From Pantoea sp. Cy-639 (GTDB lineage Bacteria > Pseudomonadota > Gammaproteobacteria > Pseudomonadales > Pseudomonadaceae): DNA of 48,478 nt. Made by a program: the position numbers and the translations under genes. The DNA is taken from contig NZ_VWXI01000024.1 in assembly GCF_011752525.1 (NCBI RefSeq), positions 1 to 48,478 on the forward strand, read 5' to 3'. Positions 42,801-48,478 of this stretch are shown here, one piece after another; the stretch's first letter is position 1; each line of letters starts with the position of its first letter. The notes below the pieces were generated by a model. That model was not told the origin of the DNA, did not search any database, and saw only the letters and a list, made by a program, of their open reading frames with translations.

Positions 42801-45352
42801 CGGCCGATATGCAGCTCGCCACCGGCCTCGACCACCCCGGAACTGGCCACCACTGTGGTTTCGGTGGGGCCGTAGTTGTTGACCACGGCGAAGGTCTGGC
42901 TGCGGTTGAACTGGCGCAGTCGGTCGCCGCCGATCAGCAGGGTACGCAGGGTCGGGTGTTCGAGCTGATGGCTGAAGGCATACTCGGCCACCGGCGTGGG
43001 CAGGAAGCTGACGTCCAGGGGTTGTGCGCGCCACCAGGCCAGCATGGCATCGAGGTCTTCGTGGCCCTCGCCCGGCGGGGCCAGGTGCAGGGTGGCACCG
43101 ACGCACAGGGCCGGCCAGACCTCCCAGGCCATGGCGTCGAAACCGAAGCCGGCCAGGCTCGAAGTGTGCCGGCCCTGAACCAGGTCGAAGGCGCGGCAAT
43201 GCCAGTCCACCAGGTTGTTCAGGGTGCGGTGCTCGACCATCACCCCCTTGGGCTGCCCGGTGGAGCCGGAGGTGTAGATCACGTAGGCCAGGTGCCCGGC
43301 GTGCAGCCCCGGTACCTGCGGGTCGTCGTCGCGGGCGGGCCAGTCGGGCCGGTCGAGCAGCAGCACCGGTACCTCGCACGGGCCGACCCGGCCCCGCAGG
43401 GCCTCCAGGGTCAGTACCGCCACCGGGCCGCTGTCGTCCAGCAGGTAGCGCACGCGCTCGTCGGGGTGCGCGGGGTCCACCGGCACATAGCCGGCACCGG
43501 CCTTGAGCACCGCCAGCAGGCCGACCAGGGTGTCCAGGCCACGGCGGGCCAGCACCGCCACGCGGTCGTCCGGGCGCACGCCGAGGCCGATCAGGTGATG
43601 GGCCAGGGCGTTGGCGCGGCGGTTCAATCCGGCGTAGTCCAGGGACTGCCCGGCACAGGTGGCGGCGATGGCCTGGGGCTGAGCCTGGGCCCACTGTTCG
43701 ATCCGTTGCCCCAGGGTGGTCTCGGCCACCGCGCCGCCCGGGGTCTGGTTGAAGGCCTGCAGCAGTTCGTCACGCTCGGCGGCGGGCAGCATCGGCAGCC
43801 CGCGCACTTCGCCGGCAGCGCCTTCGAGCAGGCTGCGCAGGGTCTGCTCGAGGTAGGCGCAGACCCTGCGCGCCGGGACCTGCGGACTGGCCAGCAGGGT
43901 CAGGTGGAAACCTTCGCCAAGGTCGTCGACGCTCAGGGTCAGCGGGTAGTTGGTGGCCTCGCCGGCCTCGACGATCTCGATCCCGGCCCAACCGGCTCGG
44001 CGTACCTGTTCCGAGCCCGTGGCCGCGCTATGGCGGTAGTTGAGCAAGGCGTTGAACAGCGGCGTCGGCGCCGCCACGCCGCTGCAGCGCTGGGCCAGGG
44101 CCAGCGGCGCGTGCTCGTGGCGCATCAGCGTGCTCAGGCGCTGGTGGGTGGCCTTGATCGCCGTCGCCAGATCGGCGCCGGCCAGTTCCACGCACAGCGG
44201 CAGGGTATTGATGAAGATGCCCAGTGCCCGGTCAGTGGCCTCGGCGCCCAGCAGGCGGCCCATCAGCACGGTGCCGAACACCACCCGGTCACGCCCGGTC
44301 AGGCCACCCAGCACCCGTGCCCAGGCCAGGTGGAACAGGCTCGCCACGCTCACCCCCTGGGTCCGCGCCAGGCCGCGCAGGTCACGGCACAGTTGCGGGT
44401 CGAGGGCCTGGCTGTGCTCGTTCAGCGCCGCGCCATCGCCCTGCACGTCGCTCAGGCCATAGGCCAGGGTCGGCTCGTCGACGCCACCGAGCATGTCGCG
44501 GAAGAACGCCTCGTGGGCGGCCTCGCCAACCCCGAGCAGGGCCTGGGCCACATGGTTGCGGAACGGCACCGGACGGCCCAGCTGCGCGCCTTCGCCCAGC
44601 AGGAACGCCAGCATCTCGTGGCGCACCACTTCCAGGGCGCTGTGGTCCATGGCCACATGGTGGAACTGCAAGGTGGCCGCGACTCGCCCGTCCGCCTGCG
44701 CTGCCTGGCATTGCAGGCGGATCAGCGGGGCCTGGGTCAGGTCGAAGACACTGCTCGGCGCCTGGCCGGCAGGCAACTGGGTGACCTGCAGCTCGGCGTG
44801 GCGCCAGACCACCTGTACCGGCGTCTCGACGTCTTTCCAGTGCACCGAGGTGCGCAGGATGTCATGGCGTTCGACCACCCCGCGCAAGGCCTGGGCGAAG
44901 GCGGCCACGCGACTGGCGTCAGCGAACAGGAAGCGCGCCTGCATCACGTAGGGATCGTGCTCGCCGGCGCTGGCGTGGTGGAACAGCATGCCCTGCTGCA
45001 GCGGCACCAGCGGGTAGATGTCCTGGACGTTGGCGGCGCCACCGGGGATCGCCGCGACCAGTCGATCGACGCTGGCCTGGTCGAGCTCGACCAGGCTGAG
45101 CATGGCCGCCTCGATGTGCTGGCAACCTGCCGGGATGCGGTTCTCCGGCACCTCCACCGCGCCCTGGCGGGCGGCCACGTACTCGCCACGTTCGAGCATC
45201 GCCAGCAAGGCCGGCTTGTGCGCGCGCAACTGCGCCACCAGGCTGGCGTCGGTCAGCGCCTGGCGATTGCCCTGCACCGCCAGCTGGCCATCCTTGAGGG
45301 CCAGCTGGACATTGTTGGCGGCCAGGGTCGCCAGTAGTTCGTTGATGCTCAC
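30812..45352 (-). CDS. xtlC: Xantholysin non-ribosomal peptide synthetase XtlC, four modules and tandem thioesterase
   Basis: A 4846-residue cytosolic synthetase. Layout: N-terminal TubC-type docking domain (about 1-60); module 1 C (75-505), A (545-1040), T (LGGHS near 1076); module 2 C-A-T (to about 2120); module 3 (to about 3170); module 4 (to about 4232); then two thioesterases with GWSFGG (near 4359) and GHSFGG (near 4649). Reading the ten specificity positions gives DAWFLGNVVK (Leu), the same again (Leu), DAWQVGVVDK (Gln) and DAMFLGCTFK (Ile, possibly Val). Modules 1 and 4 begin with NVQDIYPL...HH-type, dual condensation/epimerisation domains; modules 2 and 3 with LSFAQQRLWF and HHIVADGWS, the LCL type. 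Leu-Leu-Gln-Ile are residues 11-14 of xantholysin. GTG at 45352 overlaps the xtlB stop; the frame has no internal break. Confidence 0.92.
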   Translation of the reverse strand: MSINELLATLAANNVQLALKDGQLAVQGNRQALTDASLVAQLRAHKPALLAMLERGEYVAARQGAVEVPENRIPAGCQHIEAAMLSLVELDQASVDRLVAAIPGGAANVQDIYPLVPLQQGMLFHHASAGEHDPYVMQARFLFADASRVAAFAQALRGVVERHDILRTSVHWKDVETPVQVVWRHAELQVTQLPAGQAPSSVFDLTQAPLIRLQCQAAQADGRVAATLQFHHVAMDHSALEVVRHEMLAFLLGEGAQLGRPVPFRNHVAQALLGVGEAAHEAFFRDMLGGVDEPTLAYGLSDVQGDGAALNEHSQALDPQLCRDLRGLARTQGVSVASLFHLAWARVLGGLTGRDRVVFGTVLMGRLLGAEATDRALGIFINTLPLCVELAGADLATAIKATHQRLSTLMRHEHAPLALAQRCSGVAAPTPLFNALLNYRHSAATGSEQVRRAGWAGIEIVEAGEATNYPLTLSVDDLGEGFHLTLLASPQVPARRVCAYLEQTLRSLLEGAAGEVRGLPMLPAAERDELLQAFNQTPGGAVAETTLGQRIEQWAQAQPQAIAATCAGQSLDYAGLNRRANALAHHLIGLGVRPDDRVAVLARRGLDTLVGLLAVLKAGAGYVPVDPAHPDERVRYLLDDSGPVAVLTLEALRGRVGPCEVPVLLLDRPDWPARDDDPQVPGLHAGHLAYVIYTSGSTGQPKGVMVEHRTLNNLVDWHCRAFDLVQGRHTSSLAGFGFDAMAWEVWPALCVGATLHLAPPGEGHEDLDAMLAWWRAQPLDVSFLPTPVAEYAFSHQLEHPTLRTLLIGGDRLRQFNRSQTFAVVNNYGPTETTVVASSGVVEAGGELHIGRPVDNARLYVLDAERQPVPLGAAGELYVGGAGVARGYLNRPQLTAERFLDDPFAATPGARMYRTGDLVRWLADGRLDYLGRNDDQVKIRGVRIELGEIESRLNGLPGINEAVVLAREDQPGQARLVAYFTPQPGVEAPSPEQLRGQLLAHLPEYMVPVAFVVLQTLPLTANGKLDRRALPAPDRAALFEQAYVAPEGALENALAQLWAELLQVERVGRHDHFFALGGHSLLAMRMVSQVRLRLGVELALAELFANAELSAVAQVLAGAGRSALPAIVAADRAQPLPLSFAQQRLWFLAQLEGGNQAYNVPLALGLCGALDIDALERALLRIVERHETLRSRFVPCADSAEVVIAETPVAGWLRRETLAPEALAARLLAEAQAAFDLQDGAPLRASLLTLGDQQHVLVLTLHHIVADGWSLGVLTRELGALYPALRAGQPDPLPALAIQYGDYAVWQRRWLAGEQLQRQADYWRQALDGAPTLLALPTDHPRPARQDFSGASLALHLDERLGAGLRALAQRHQATLYMLLTSAWAATLARLSGQAEVVIGCPVAGRGSAELEPLVGLFVNTLALRVDTAAAATPEALLAQVKTRLLQAQAHQDLPFEQVVEIVRPARSLAHTPLFQTTVNWQAGAGAALQLEGLQLQAVAQTNQVAKFDLSLSLGEQGEALAGSLEYATALFDEASVARFAGYFTAMLQAMVANDQQPLAEIALIGEDERRRLLHGLNATARALPDGHTVHALVEAQAARAPEATAALAGERRLSYGELNRQANALAHHLIGLGVRPDDRVAVVARRGLDTLVALLAVLKAGASYVPVDPAHPDERLRYLLEDSMPVAVLAEQALFERLKGLAAPLLALDRPDWPARDDNPEVAGLSPAHLAYVIYTSGSTGQPKGVMVEHRTLANLVHWHCAAFELGAGAHTASVAGFGFDAMAWEVWPALCGGAVLHLPPAELGNEQLDALLAWWLEQPLKVAFLPTPVAEYAFAQGLRHPTLRTLLIGGDRLRQFNSDPGFVVVNNYGPTEATVVATSGLVLPGGALDIGRPIANTRIYLLDEARQLVPLGAVGELYVGGAGVARGYLNRESLSAERFIADPFGEQPGARLYRTGDLARWNADGTLEYLGRNDDQVKVRGLRIELGEIEAQLLRLPGIDEALVLAREEVPGQPRLIAWFSGSGEIATVAELRASLLQCLPAYMVPAALVRLDAWPLTANGKVDRRALPAPARDALGADAYAPAEGERETALAALWCELLQVGQVGRHDRFFELGGHSLLAMRMVGQLRQRLGLELSLGQLFADDRLLAVAAALDGAGRRVPPLIETASHGQSQPLSFAQQRLWFLAQMDDASAAYHIPLSLGLEGPLDRQALERALVRIVERHASLRSHFAQEGAEARVRVAPGNGGFSLSWHDLRGQAQQLPALQREEAMLPFDLAHQLPIRARLLCLGEEQHVLLLTLHHIVADGWSMELFTRELGVLYPAFAAGAEDPLAPLAIQYGDYAIWQRRWLDGDELQRQLGYWQQALSGAPLLLSLPSDRPRPARQDYAGARVEVRLDRRLSAELKALCQRHAITPFMLFGAAWAVLLARLSGQAEVVIGTPVANRRHAEVEGLIGLFVNSLALRIDTAGCPDVTTLLARVKACVSQAQDHQDIPFEQVVELLRPPRSLAHTPLYQVSLAWNGAAGQAVEPALGALRLAPLEAPQAIAKFDLTLSLGETAEGFAGALEYATALFDQATLERHVGYLEQLLWAFAGSDDTVPARVELLGAAERRQELVTCNASELVGGLQQPLQALFEAQVERSPEAIAVQAEDAQLSYRQLNEAANRLAHRLIAQGVRPDSRVAVCLARGPQLLVGLLAVLKAGGAYVPLDPGYPDERLAYMLADSAPQALLVDGGSRGRFAASLLPRLDLDQPTWAEQPASNPQVGGLGARHLAYVIYTSGSTGTPKGVMVEHRSLCNLVHWSSRLIAPSAAGALLHKTPISFDASVWELFWPLCAGMRLVLARPDGQRDPAYLAEAIQRQRVAVVQFVPALLQQFLALDASARCDSLTDIVCGGGELSLALLRQVRERLPKVRLHNVYGPTETTVDCSVWTLEPGQPLPQGAPPIGRPIANTRLYVLDDQGLPVPRGVAGELYIGGVGVARGYLGLPELEAERFGDSPFVVGERLYRSGDLVRRRADGELEFLGRNDFQVKLHGLRIELGEIEACLAAHPALREVAVLLRGERLVAWYCLGDGQPAPGIEALRKHALARLPDYMVPSAYVALAALPLTANGKLDRQALPEPDAESVLSRVYVAPVGEAETRLAALWAELLNVPRVGRDDHFFELGGHSLLAVTLVARLRAEGLEADIRVLFAEPTLAALAATLGQDAGPQVPANRIEPGCRHITPALLPLAQLDQPAIDRIVGQVPGGVANVQDIYPLGPLQAGILYHHLASEGDDPYLLQARFAVADRSRLAALQQALDQVIARHDILRSALYWEGLAQPQQVVWRQAPLPVQEVAAGQALALRIDLTRAPLLRLVYSQDREGGGLTATLLFHHLVMDHVAQDVLRAELQACLLGQAQRLPAPVPYRNYIARLQQGAGEAEHEAYFREQLGDIDEPTLPYGADPHPHLDAVDEAQHWLPAELSRQAREQARQLGVGAASLMHLAWGLVLGQLSGRDSVVFGTVLLGRLQGGEGGERALGVFINTLPLRLDVGRLPVREALLDTHRRLTGLLVHEHAQLALAQRCSALPPGAPLFSALLNYRHSASAVQADAEAGQAWAGIQLLQARERSNYPLALSVDDLGEAFSLTAQCAPGIDARRLCGYFEQALAGLLQALQGVSEQGLEQIGVVPADERQRLLVGYNRTQRDYPRALPVARLFEQRVARHPLALAATHDERQLTYGELNEQANRLAHWLLAEGLRPGEHVAILLPRSLALLVAQLAVLKCAAVYVPLDVNAPAERQAFMVQDCQAVALLTLGGMPGDCGVRRIDLDCLALDDQPGHDPALAQAADAPAYVMYTSGSTGTPKGVRVAHRGITRLVLNNGYADFNAQDRFAFVSNPAFDAATMDVWGALLNGGQVLVIDHQTLVEPARFGAALHDGGASVLFVTTALFNQYVHLIPEALGGLRILLCGGERGDPGAFRALLAQAPTLRLVHCYGPTETTTFATTSEIRVLGADCEHVPIGRPIGNTSAYVLDSQGRLLPEGVVGELYIGGDGVALGYLNRAQLTAERFLDDPFDPRPGARLYRTGDLVRWRADGQLECLGRSDDQVKIRGFRIELGEIEQQLLQCPGLDEAVVMALRLEQGPLRLVAWFTRHDPALDGTALRALLRERLPEYMLPAAFVALEALPLNNNGKVDRKALPLPGPQDLAVAAFEAPQGAIEQALAERWAQVLEVERVGRHDSFFELGGHSLLAIRLVGEMEQAGLRCTLAELFQYPSIAALAALLAGREAPEVDDSLVTVRAGGSQPPLFLIHEFSGLDLYFPVLGRQIPGDFPIYGLPGVPLGQAQLNTLECLAARLVARIRAVQPHGPYRLAGWSFGGVLAYEVAAQLLGVDEPVAFVGLIDTYVPRLSDQGKARWQGPRLAEAQLLLHCQVHWQGLGEAGAGQLAEVQALQAGSLPFAALLAHCRERQLLVPGLVQTGDAQLQHFFERHVAHGRALAHYHLAPLPVPLHLFQAEQRTGAIACDSPTLGWAEALPGQVLHGRQVPGDHQSMVQEPHVAVLGQAIAEALDGIQAQPLPTHQPLLAIQSGTPGHVPVFCVPGAGDSVTSFIGLAEALGPDWPVHGLQTRGLALGEVPFCSVEAAAEQQVRAIEAFYPHGPLNLVGHSFGGWVAHAMAVRLQAMGRDVRSLTLIDSEAPADGGSLGKPHTFTQALQRLVESLQLSTGKSLGLDAAAFAEAHDQQQLQQLHGAMVRVGLLPARSTPQALAGVTRTFATALRTVYRPAQGFTGLARLVLVADPTLDAAGNQREQGAMDAGWRQLMPQLEVWQGPGNHFSILKVPDVFSLAAWWHDGQALSHGRVKQ

Positions 45353-48300
45353 AGGACGATCTCCATTCTGTCTGTGATGGCGGCATAGCCGGCCAGCGTC
45401 GGTTGCTCGAACAGGGTGCGCACGTCGGCTTCCAGGCCGGCTTCGCGCAACCGCGAGGTAAGGGTCACGGCCAGCAGCGAATGGCCGCCGAGCTCGAAGA
45501 AGTTGTCATGTCGCCCGACCCGCTCCACCCCCAGCAACTCGGCCCAGATGCCCGCCAGCAGCGTCTCGGTCGGGCCTTCGGGGGCCTGGTACGCGCGGCT
45601 CGGCAGCGCGCTCAGGTCCGGCGCCGGCAGGGCCTGGCGATCGGGCTTGCCATTGGGGGTCAGCGGCAAGGCGTCGAGGTGGATGAACAGCGCCGGCACC
45701 ATGTACTCCGGCACCTGCTCCAGCAGTGCCTCGCGCAGTCGCTCGGCCGCCAGTGCCGCGCCGCTGTAGTAGGCCACCAGGCGTGGGCCGGCCGGCGCGG
45801 CGTCGTGCACCAGCACCAGCGCCTCGCGCACACCCTCCACGGCAAGCAGGCCGGCCTCGATCTCGCCCGGCTCGATACGCAGGCCACGCAGCTTGATCTG
45901 GTGGTCGGTGCGGCCCAGGAACTCGAGCACGCCATCGGCGCGCTGGCGCACCAGGTCGCCACTGCGATACAGGCGCTCGCCCGCCACGAACGGGCTGGCG
46001 ATGAAGCGCTCGGCCTGTTGTTCCGGCAAGCCCAGGTAGCCTCGCGCCACCCCGGCGCCGCCGATGTGCAACTGGCCGGCGACGCCCAGCGGCGCGGGTT
46101 GGTCGTGGGCGTCGAGCACGTACAGGGTGGTGTTGTCGATGGGACGGCCGATCGGCAGCGCGCCCCGGGGCAGCGGGTCGTGCGGCTGCAAGGTCCAGGC
46201 GCTGCAGTCCACCGTGGTTTCGGTGGGCCCGTAGACGTTGTGCAGGCGCGCCTGCGGCAGGCGCTCGCGCACCTGGCGGGCCAACGCCGCGGTCAGCTCG
46301 CCGCCACCACAGACGATATCGGTCAGGCTGGTGCAGTGGGCGCTGCCCGGCACTTCGAGGAACTGCTGCAGCAAGGCGGGCACGAACTGCACCACGCCGA
46401 CCTGCTCGCGCTCGATCAGCTCGACCAGGTACTGCGGGTCGCGCTGCCCGTCCGGGCGTGCCAGCACCAGGCGCAGACCGCTGCACAGCGGCCAGAACAG
46501 CTCCCACACCGAGGCATCGAAGCTGACCGGGGTCTTGTGCAGCAAGGCGCCGCTGGCCGGGAACAGCCCCGCGCTCCAGCGCACCAGGTTGACCACGTTG
46601 CGGTGCTCGACCATCACGCCTTTCGGCTGGCCGGTGGAGCCGGAGGTGTAGATCACATAGGCCAGGTGCGCCGACGTCAGCCCTGGCACCTGCGGGTTGC
46701 CGTCCGGGTGGGTGGAGCCCTGCGCCAGGTCGAGATCGACCAGTGCCGCCTGACGCTCGCCCACCAGGGCGCGGGTGCCCGCCTGGACCAGCACGGCCCG
46801 TGGCTGGCTGTCGTCGAGCATGTGACGGATACGCCCCGCCGGGTAGTCCGGATCGACCGGCACATAGGCGCCGCCCGCCTTGAGAATGGCCAGCAGGCCG
46901 ACCACCAGCGACAACCCGCGCTCGACGCAGATCGCCACGCGGTCATCGGGCTTGACCCCCAGCTCGAGCAGCTGGTGGGCCAGGCGGTTGGCCTGGGCGT
47001 TGAGCTGGGCATAGCTCAGCTCGCCCTGCTCGCCGGCAACCGCCGGCGCATCCGGCGTACGCGCCGCCTGGGCCTCGATCAGGCCGTGCAGGGTCTGCCC
47101 CAGGTCATGGGCAACGTGGCTGCGGTTGAAGCCCTCCAGCACCTGGCGACGCTCTTCGGTCGACAGCACCGGCAGCGCCAGCAACGCCCGCTCGGGCTGC
47201 TGCTCGAGGGCCTCGGCGATGCCCTCGAGCACCTGCAGCAGTTGCCCGCAGATCCGTGCGGCGCCCACCTCGGCCGGCGCCAGGGCGACCAGGCGGAAGC
47301 CCTCGCCGATATCGTCCACGCTCAGGCTCAACGGGTAGTTGCTGCGCTCGTGGCTCTCCAGGGTGTCGATGCCCTGCAGCGCCTGACGCTGGGCCTCGCT
47401 GGCCTGGCTGCCATGACGGTAGTTGAGCATGGCGCTGAACAGCGGCGCCGGCGCGGCCACGCCGCTGCAACGCTGGGCCAGGGCCAGCGAGGCATGCTCG
47501 TGGGCCAGCAGCGCGCTGAGCCGCTGCTGGGTGGCGCGCGCGGCGTCACCCAGGCTCAAGCCGGCCAGGTCCAGGCGCAGCGGCAAGGTGTTGATGAACA
47601 TGCCCAAGGCCTGTTCGGCACCTTCGCCGCCCTCCAGACGGCCCAGCAGCACGGTGCCGAACACCACGCTGTCGCGCCCGCTGGCGGCGGCCAGCAGGCG
47701 TGCGTAGGCCAGGTGGAACAGGCTCGCCACGCTGATCCCCAACTGCCGCGCCTGGCGACGCAGGCGCCCGGCCAGGGCCTCGTCGAGCCACCACTGCGCC
47801 TCTTCGATATGCTGGCCATCGACCTGCACGTCGCCCAGGCCGAACGGCAGGGTCGGCTCGTCGATGTCGCCCAGTTGCGCGCTGAAGAACGCCTCGTGCT
47901 CGGCCTGGCTCACGCCCAGGCGCGCCTGGGCCACGTAGTTGCGGTACGGCGCGCCCGGCTCGGCCGGTACCGGCAGGCCTTGCAGGTAGCCCACCAGTTC
48001 CTGGCCGACCACGTCCAGGGCGGTGTGGTCGAGGACGATATGGTGGAACTGCAACGCCGCCAGCAAGCCTGGGCCCTGGGGGTCATGCCAGTGGTACAGG
48101 CGCACCAGCGGCGCCTGTGTCAGGGCCAGGGCATGGGGCACCTCGGACGCATCGGCGACTTCGAACACCGCCAGCGGCGCCTGCCGCCAGACCACCTGCA
48201 CCGCCTGCGGCAGGCCGTCCCACAGTACCGAGGTACGCAGCACGTCATGCCTGCCGATGACCTTGCCCAGGGCGTCGATGAAGGCGTGCAGACGCCCGCG

Positions 48301-48478
48301 ATCGGCGAAGGCCATGCGCGAGGCGAGCACATAGGGGTCATGCTCGGGCGCGCTGAGGTGGTGGTAGAGAATGCCTTCCTGTAGTGGTGCCAGCGGGTAG
48401 ATGTCCTGCACGTTGGCGGCGCCGCCCGGCACCGTGGCGACGATGCGTTCGATGCTTTCCTGGTCCAGTTCCACCAGT
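45349..48478 (-). CDS. xtlB: Xantholysin synthetase XtlB, last module (5' part outside window)
   Basis: The frame is open to the window edge; about 1043 codons, one C-A-T module, are present. The condensation domain (DIYPLAPLQEGILYHHLSAPEHDPY near the window edge, HHIVLDHTALD later) is of the dual C/E type. The adenylation domain (about residues 470-960) has VSFDASVWELF, GVVQFVPALLQQF, DIVCGGGE and NVYGPTETTVDC, which read DAWQVGVVDK, so it loads Gln. The carrier domain has FELGGHSLLAVTL. The protein stops shortly after it with a tail ending in DRMEIVL, which fits a short docking motif for the TubC-type domain of XtlC. Gln is residue 10 of xantholysin. Its stop overlaps xtlC. Confidence 0.92.
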   Translation of the reverse strand, partial: LVELDQESIERIVATVPGGAANVQDIYPLAPLQEGILYHHLSAPEHDPYVLASRMAFADRGRLHAFIDALGKVIGRHDVLRTSVLWDGLPQAVQVVWRQAPLAVFEVADASEVPHALALTQAPLVRLYHWHDPQGPGLLAALQFHHIVLDHTALDVVGQELVGYLQGLPVPAEPGAPYRNYVAQARLGVSQAEHEAFFSAQLGDIDEPTLPFGLGDVQVDGQHIEEAQWWLDEALAGRLRRQARQLGISVASLFHLAYARLLAAASGRDSVVFGTVLLGRLEGGEGAEQALGMFINTLPLRLDLAGLSLGDAARATQQRLSALLAHEHASLALAQRCSGVAAPAPLFSAMLNYRHGSQASEAQRQALQGIDTLESHERSNYPLSLSVDDIGEGFRLVALAPAEVGAARICGQLLQVLEGIAEALEQQPERALLALPVLSTEERRQVLEGFNRSHVAHDLGQTLHGLIEAQAARTPDAPAVAGEQGELSYAQLNAQANRLAHQLLELGVKPDDRVAICVERGLSLVVGLLAILKAGGAYVPVDPDYPAGRIRHMLDDSQPRAVLVQAGTRALVGERQAALVDLDLAQGSTHPDGNPQVPGLTSAHLAYVIYTSGSTGQPKGVMVEHRNVVNLVRWSAGLFPASGALLHKTPVSFDASVWELFWPLCSGLRLVLARPDGQRDPQYLVELIEREQVGVVQFVPALLQQFLEVPGSAHCTSLTDIVCGGGELTAALARQVRERLPQARLHNVYGPTETTVDCSAWTLQPHDPLPRGALPIGRPIDNTTLYVLDAHDQPAPLGVAGQLHIGGAGVARGYLGLPEQQAERFIASPFVAGERLYRSGDLVRQRADGVLEFLGRTDHQIKLRGLRIEPGEIEAGLLAVEGVREALVLVHDAAPAGPRLVAYYSGAALAAERLREALLEQVPEYMVPALFIHLDALPLTPNGKPDRQALPAPDLSALPSRAYQAPEGPTETLLAGIWAELLGVERVGRHDNFFELGGHSLLAVTLTSRLREAGLEADVRTLFEQPTLAGYAAITDRMEIVL
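45361..45364 (-). promoter_or_regulatory. Ribosome binding site of xtlC inside the last codons of xtlB
   Basis: GGAG on the minus strand lies 8 bases before the GTG start of xtlC. It is formed by the ATG and GAG codons for Met-Glu in the xtlB tail MEIVL. The overlap GTGA couples translation, keeping the two synthetases in near-equal amounts. Confidence 0.7.

Noticed and set aside
30812..48478. Entolysin or putisolvin synthetase
   Set aside because: The read-out Gln-Leu-Leu-Gln-Ile does not fit the ends of either peptide, but fits xantholysin.

Overview
The window is high-GC chromosomal DNA from a fluorescent Pseudomonas of the P. putida group, most likely P. mosselii or a close relative. Two things suggest this: the gene order resembles P. 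putida (muxABC-opmB, tpx, amaC, dpkA, amaD and its transporter), and the right-hand 18 kb is the 3' part of a 14-residue lipopeptide synthetase cluster whose specificity fits xantholysin. The species call is an inference from recalled gene content; no database search was run.

Layout. (1) 1-1.26 kb: the 3' end of an RHS polymorphic-toxin gene, a small candidate immunity gene, and a non-coding stretch full of hairpins. (2) 1.27-10.24 kb, minus strand: a tripartite RND efflux operon, muxA-muxB-muxC-opmB, with 4-bp ATGA/GTGA-type overlaps at all three junctions and nested inverted repeats in front of muxA. (3) 10.4-12.4 kb, minus strand: thiol peroxidase tpx, then a serine/threonine-type amino-acid permease. 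(4) 12.6-21.4 kb: a D-lysine (D-amino-acid) catabolic region. The aminotransferase amaC and the imino-acid reductase dpkA run leftward. An RpiR-type regulator, a polar amino-acid ABC transporter (binding protein, two permeases, ATPase) and the FAD oxidoreductase amaD run rightward. About 0.85 kb between amaC and dpkA is a threefold tandem repeat of a 277-bp REPIN-type unit. (5) 21.6-27.4 kb: accessory single genes. These are an unrecognised 546-residue membrane protein behind a 24-codon overlapping ORF, a class I glutamine amidotransferase-type hydrolase, an AraC regulator divergent from a TauE/SafE permease, a DUF998 membrane protein and a small secreted protein. (6) 27.58-48.48 kb, minus strand: xtlB (3' end only), xtlC, macA, macB. 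The five adenylation domains read Gln | Leu-Leu-Gln-Ile, which matches the last five residues of xantholysin (residues 10-14). XtlC ends in tandem thioesterases that release and cyclise the peptide, and MacAB is the expected exporter.

How the parts work together. In region 6, XtlB hands the growing lipopeptide to XtlC through a docking domain, XtlC adds four residues and releases the macrolactone, and MacAB exports it. In region 4, D-lysine or a related cationic D-amino acid is imported and deaminated by AmaC or AmaD, and the cyclised imine is reduced by DpkA to pipecolate. No tRNA, rRNA, CRISPR array or intact insertion sequence was seen. Very long open frames opposite the synthetase, mux and other high-GC genes are composition artefacts and are not annotated.
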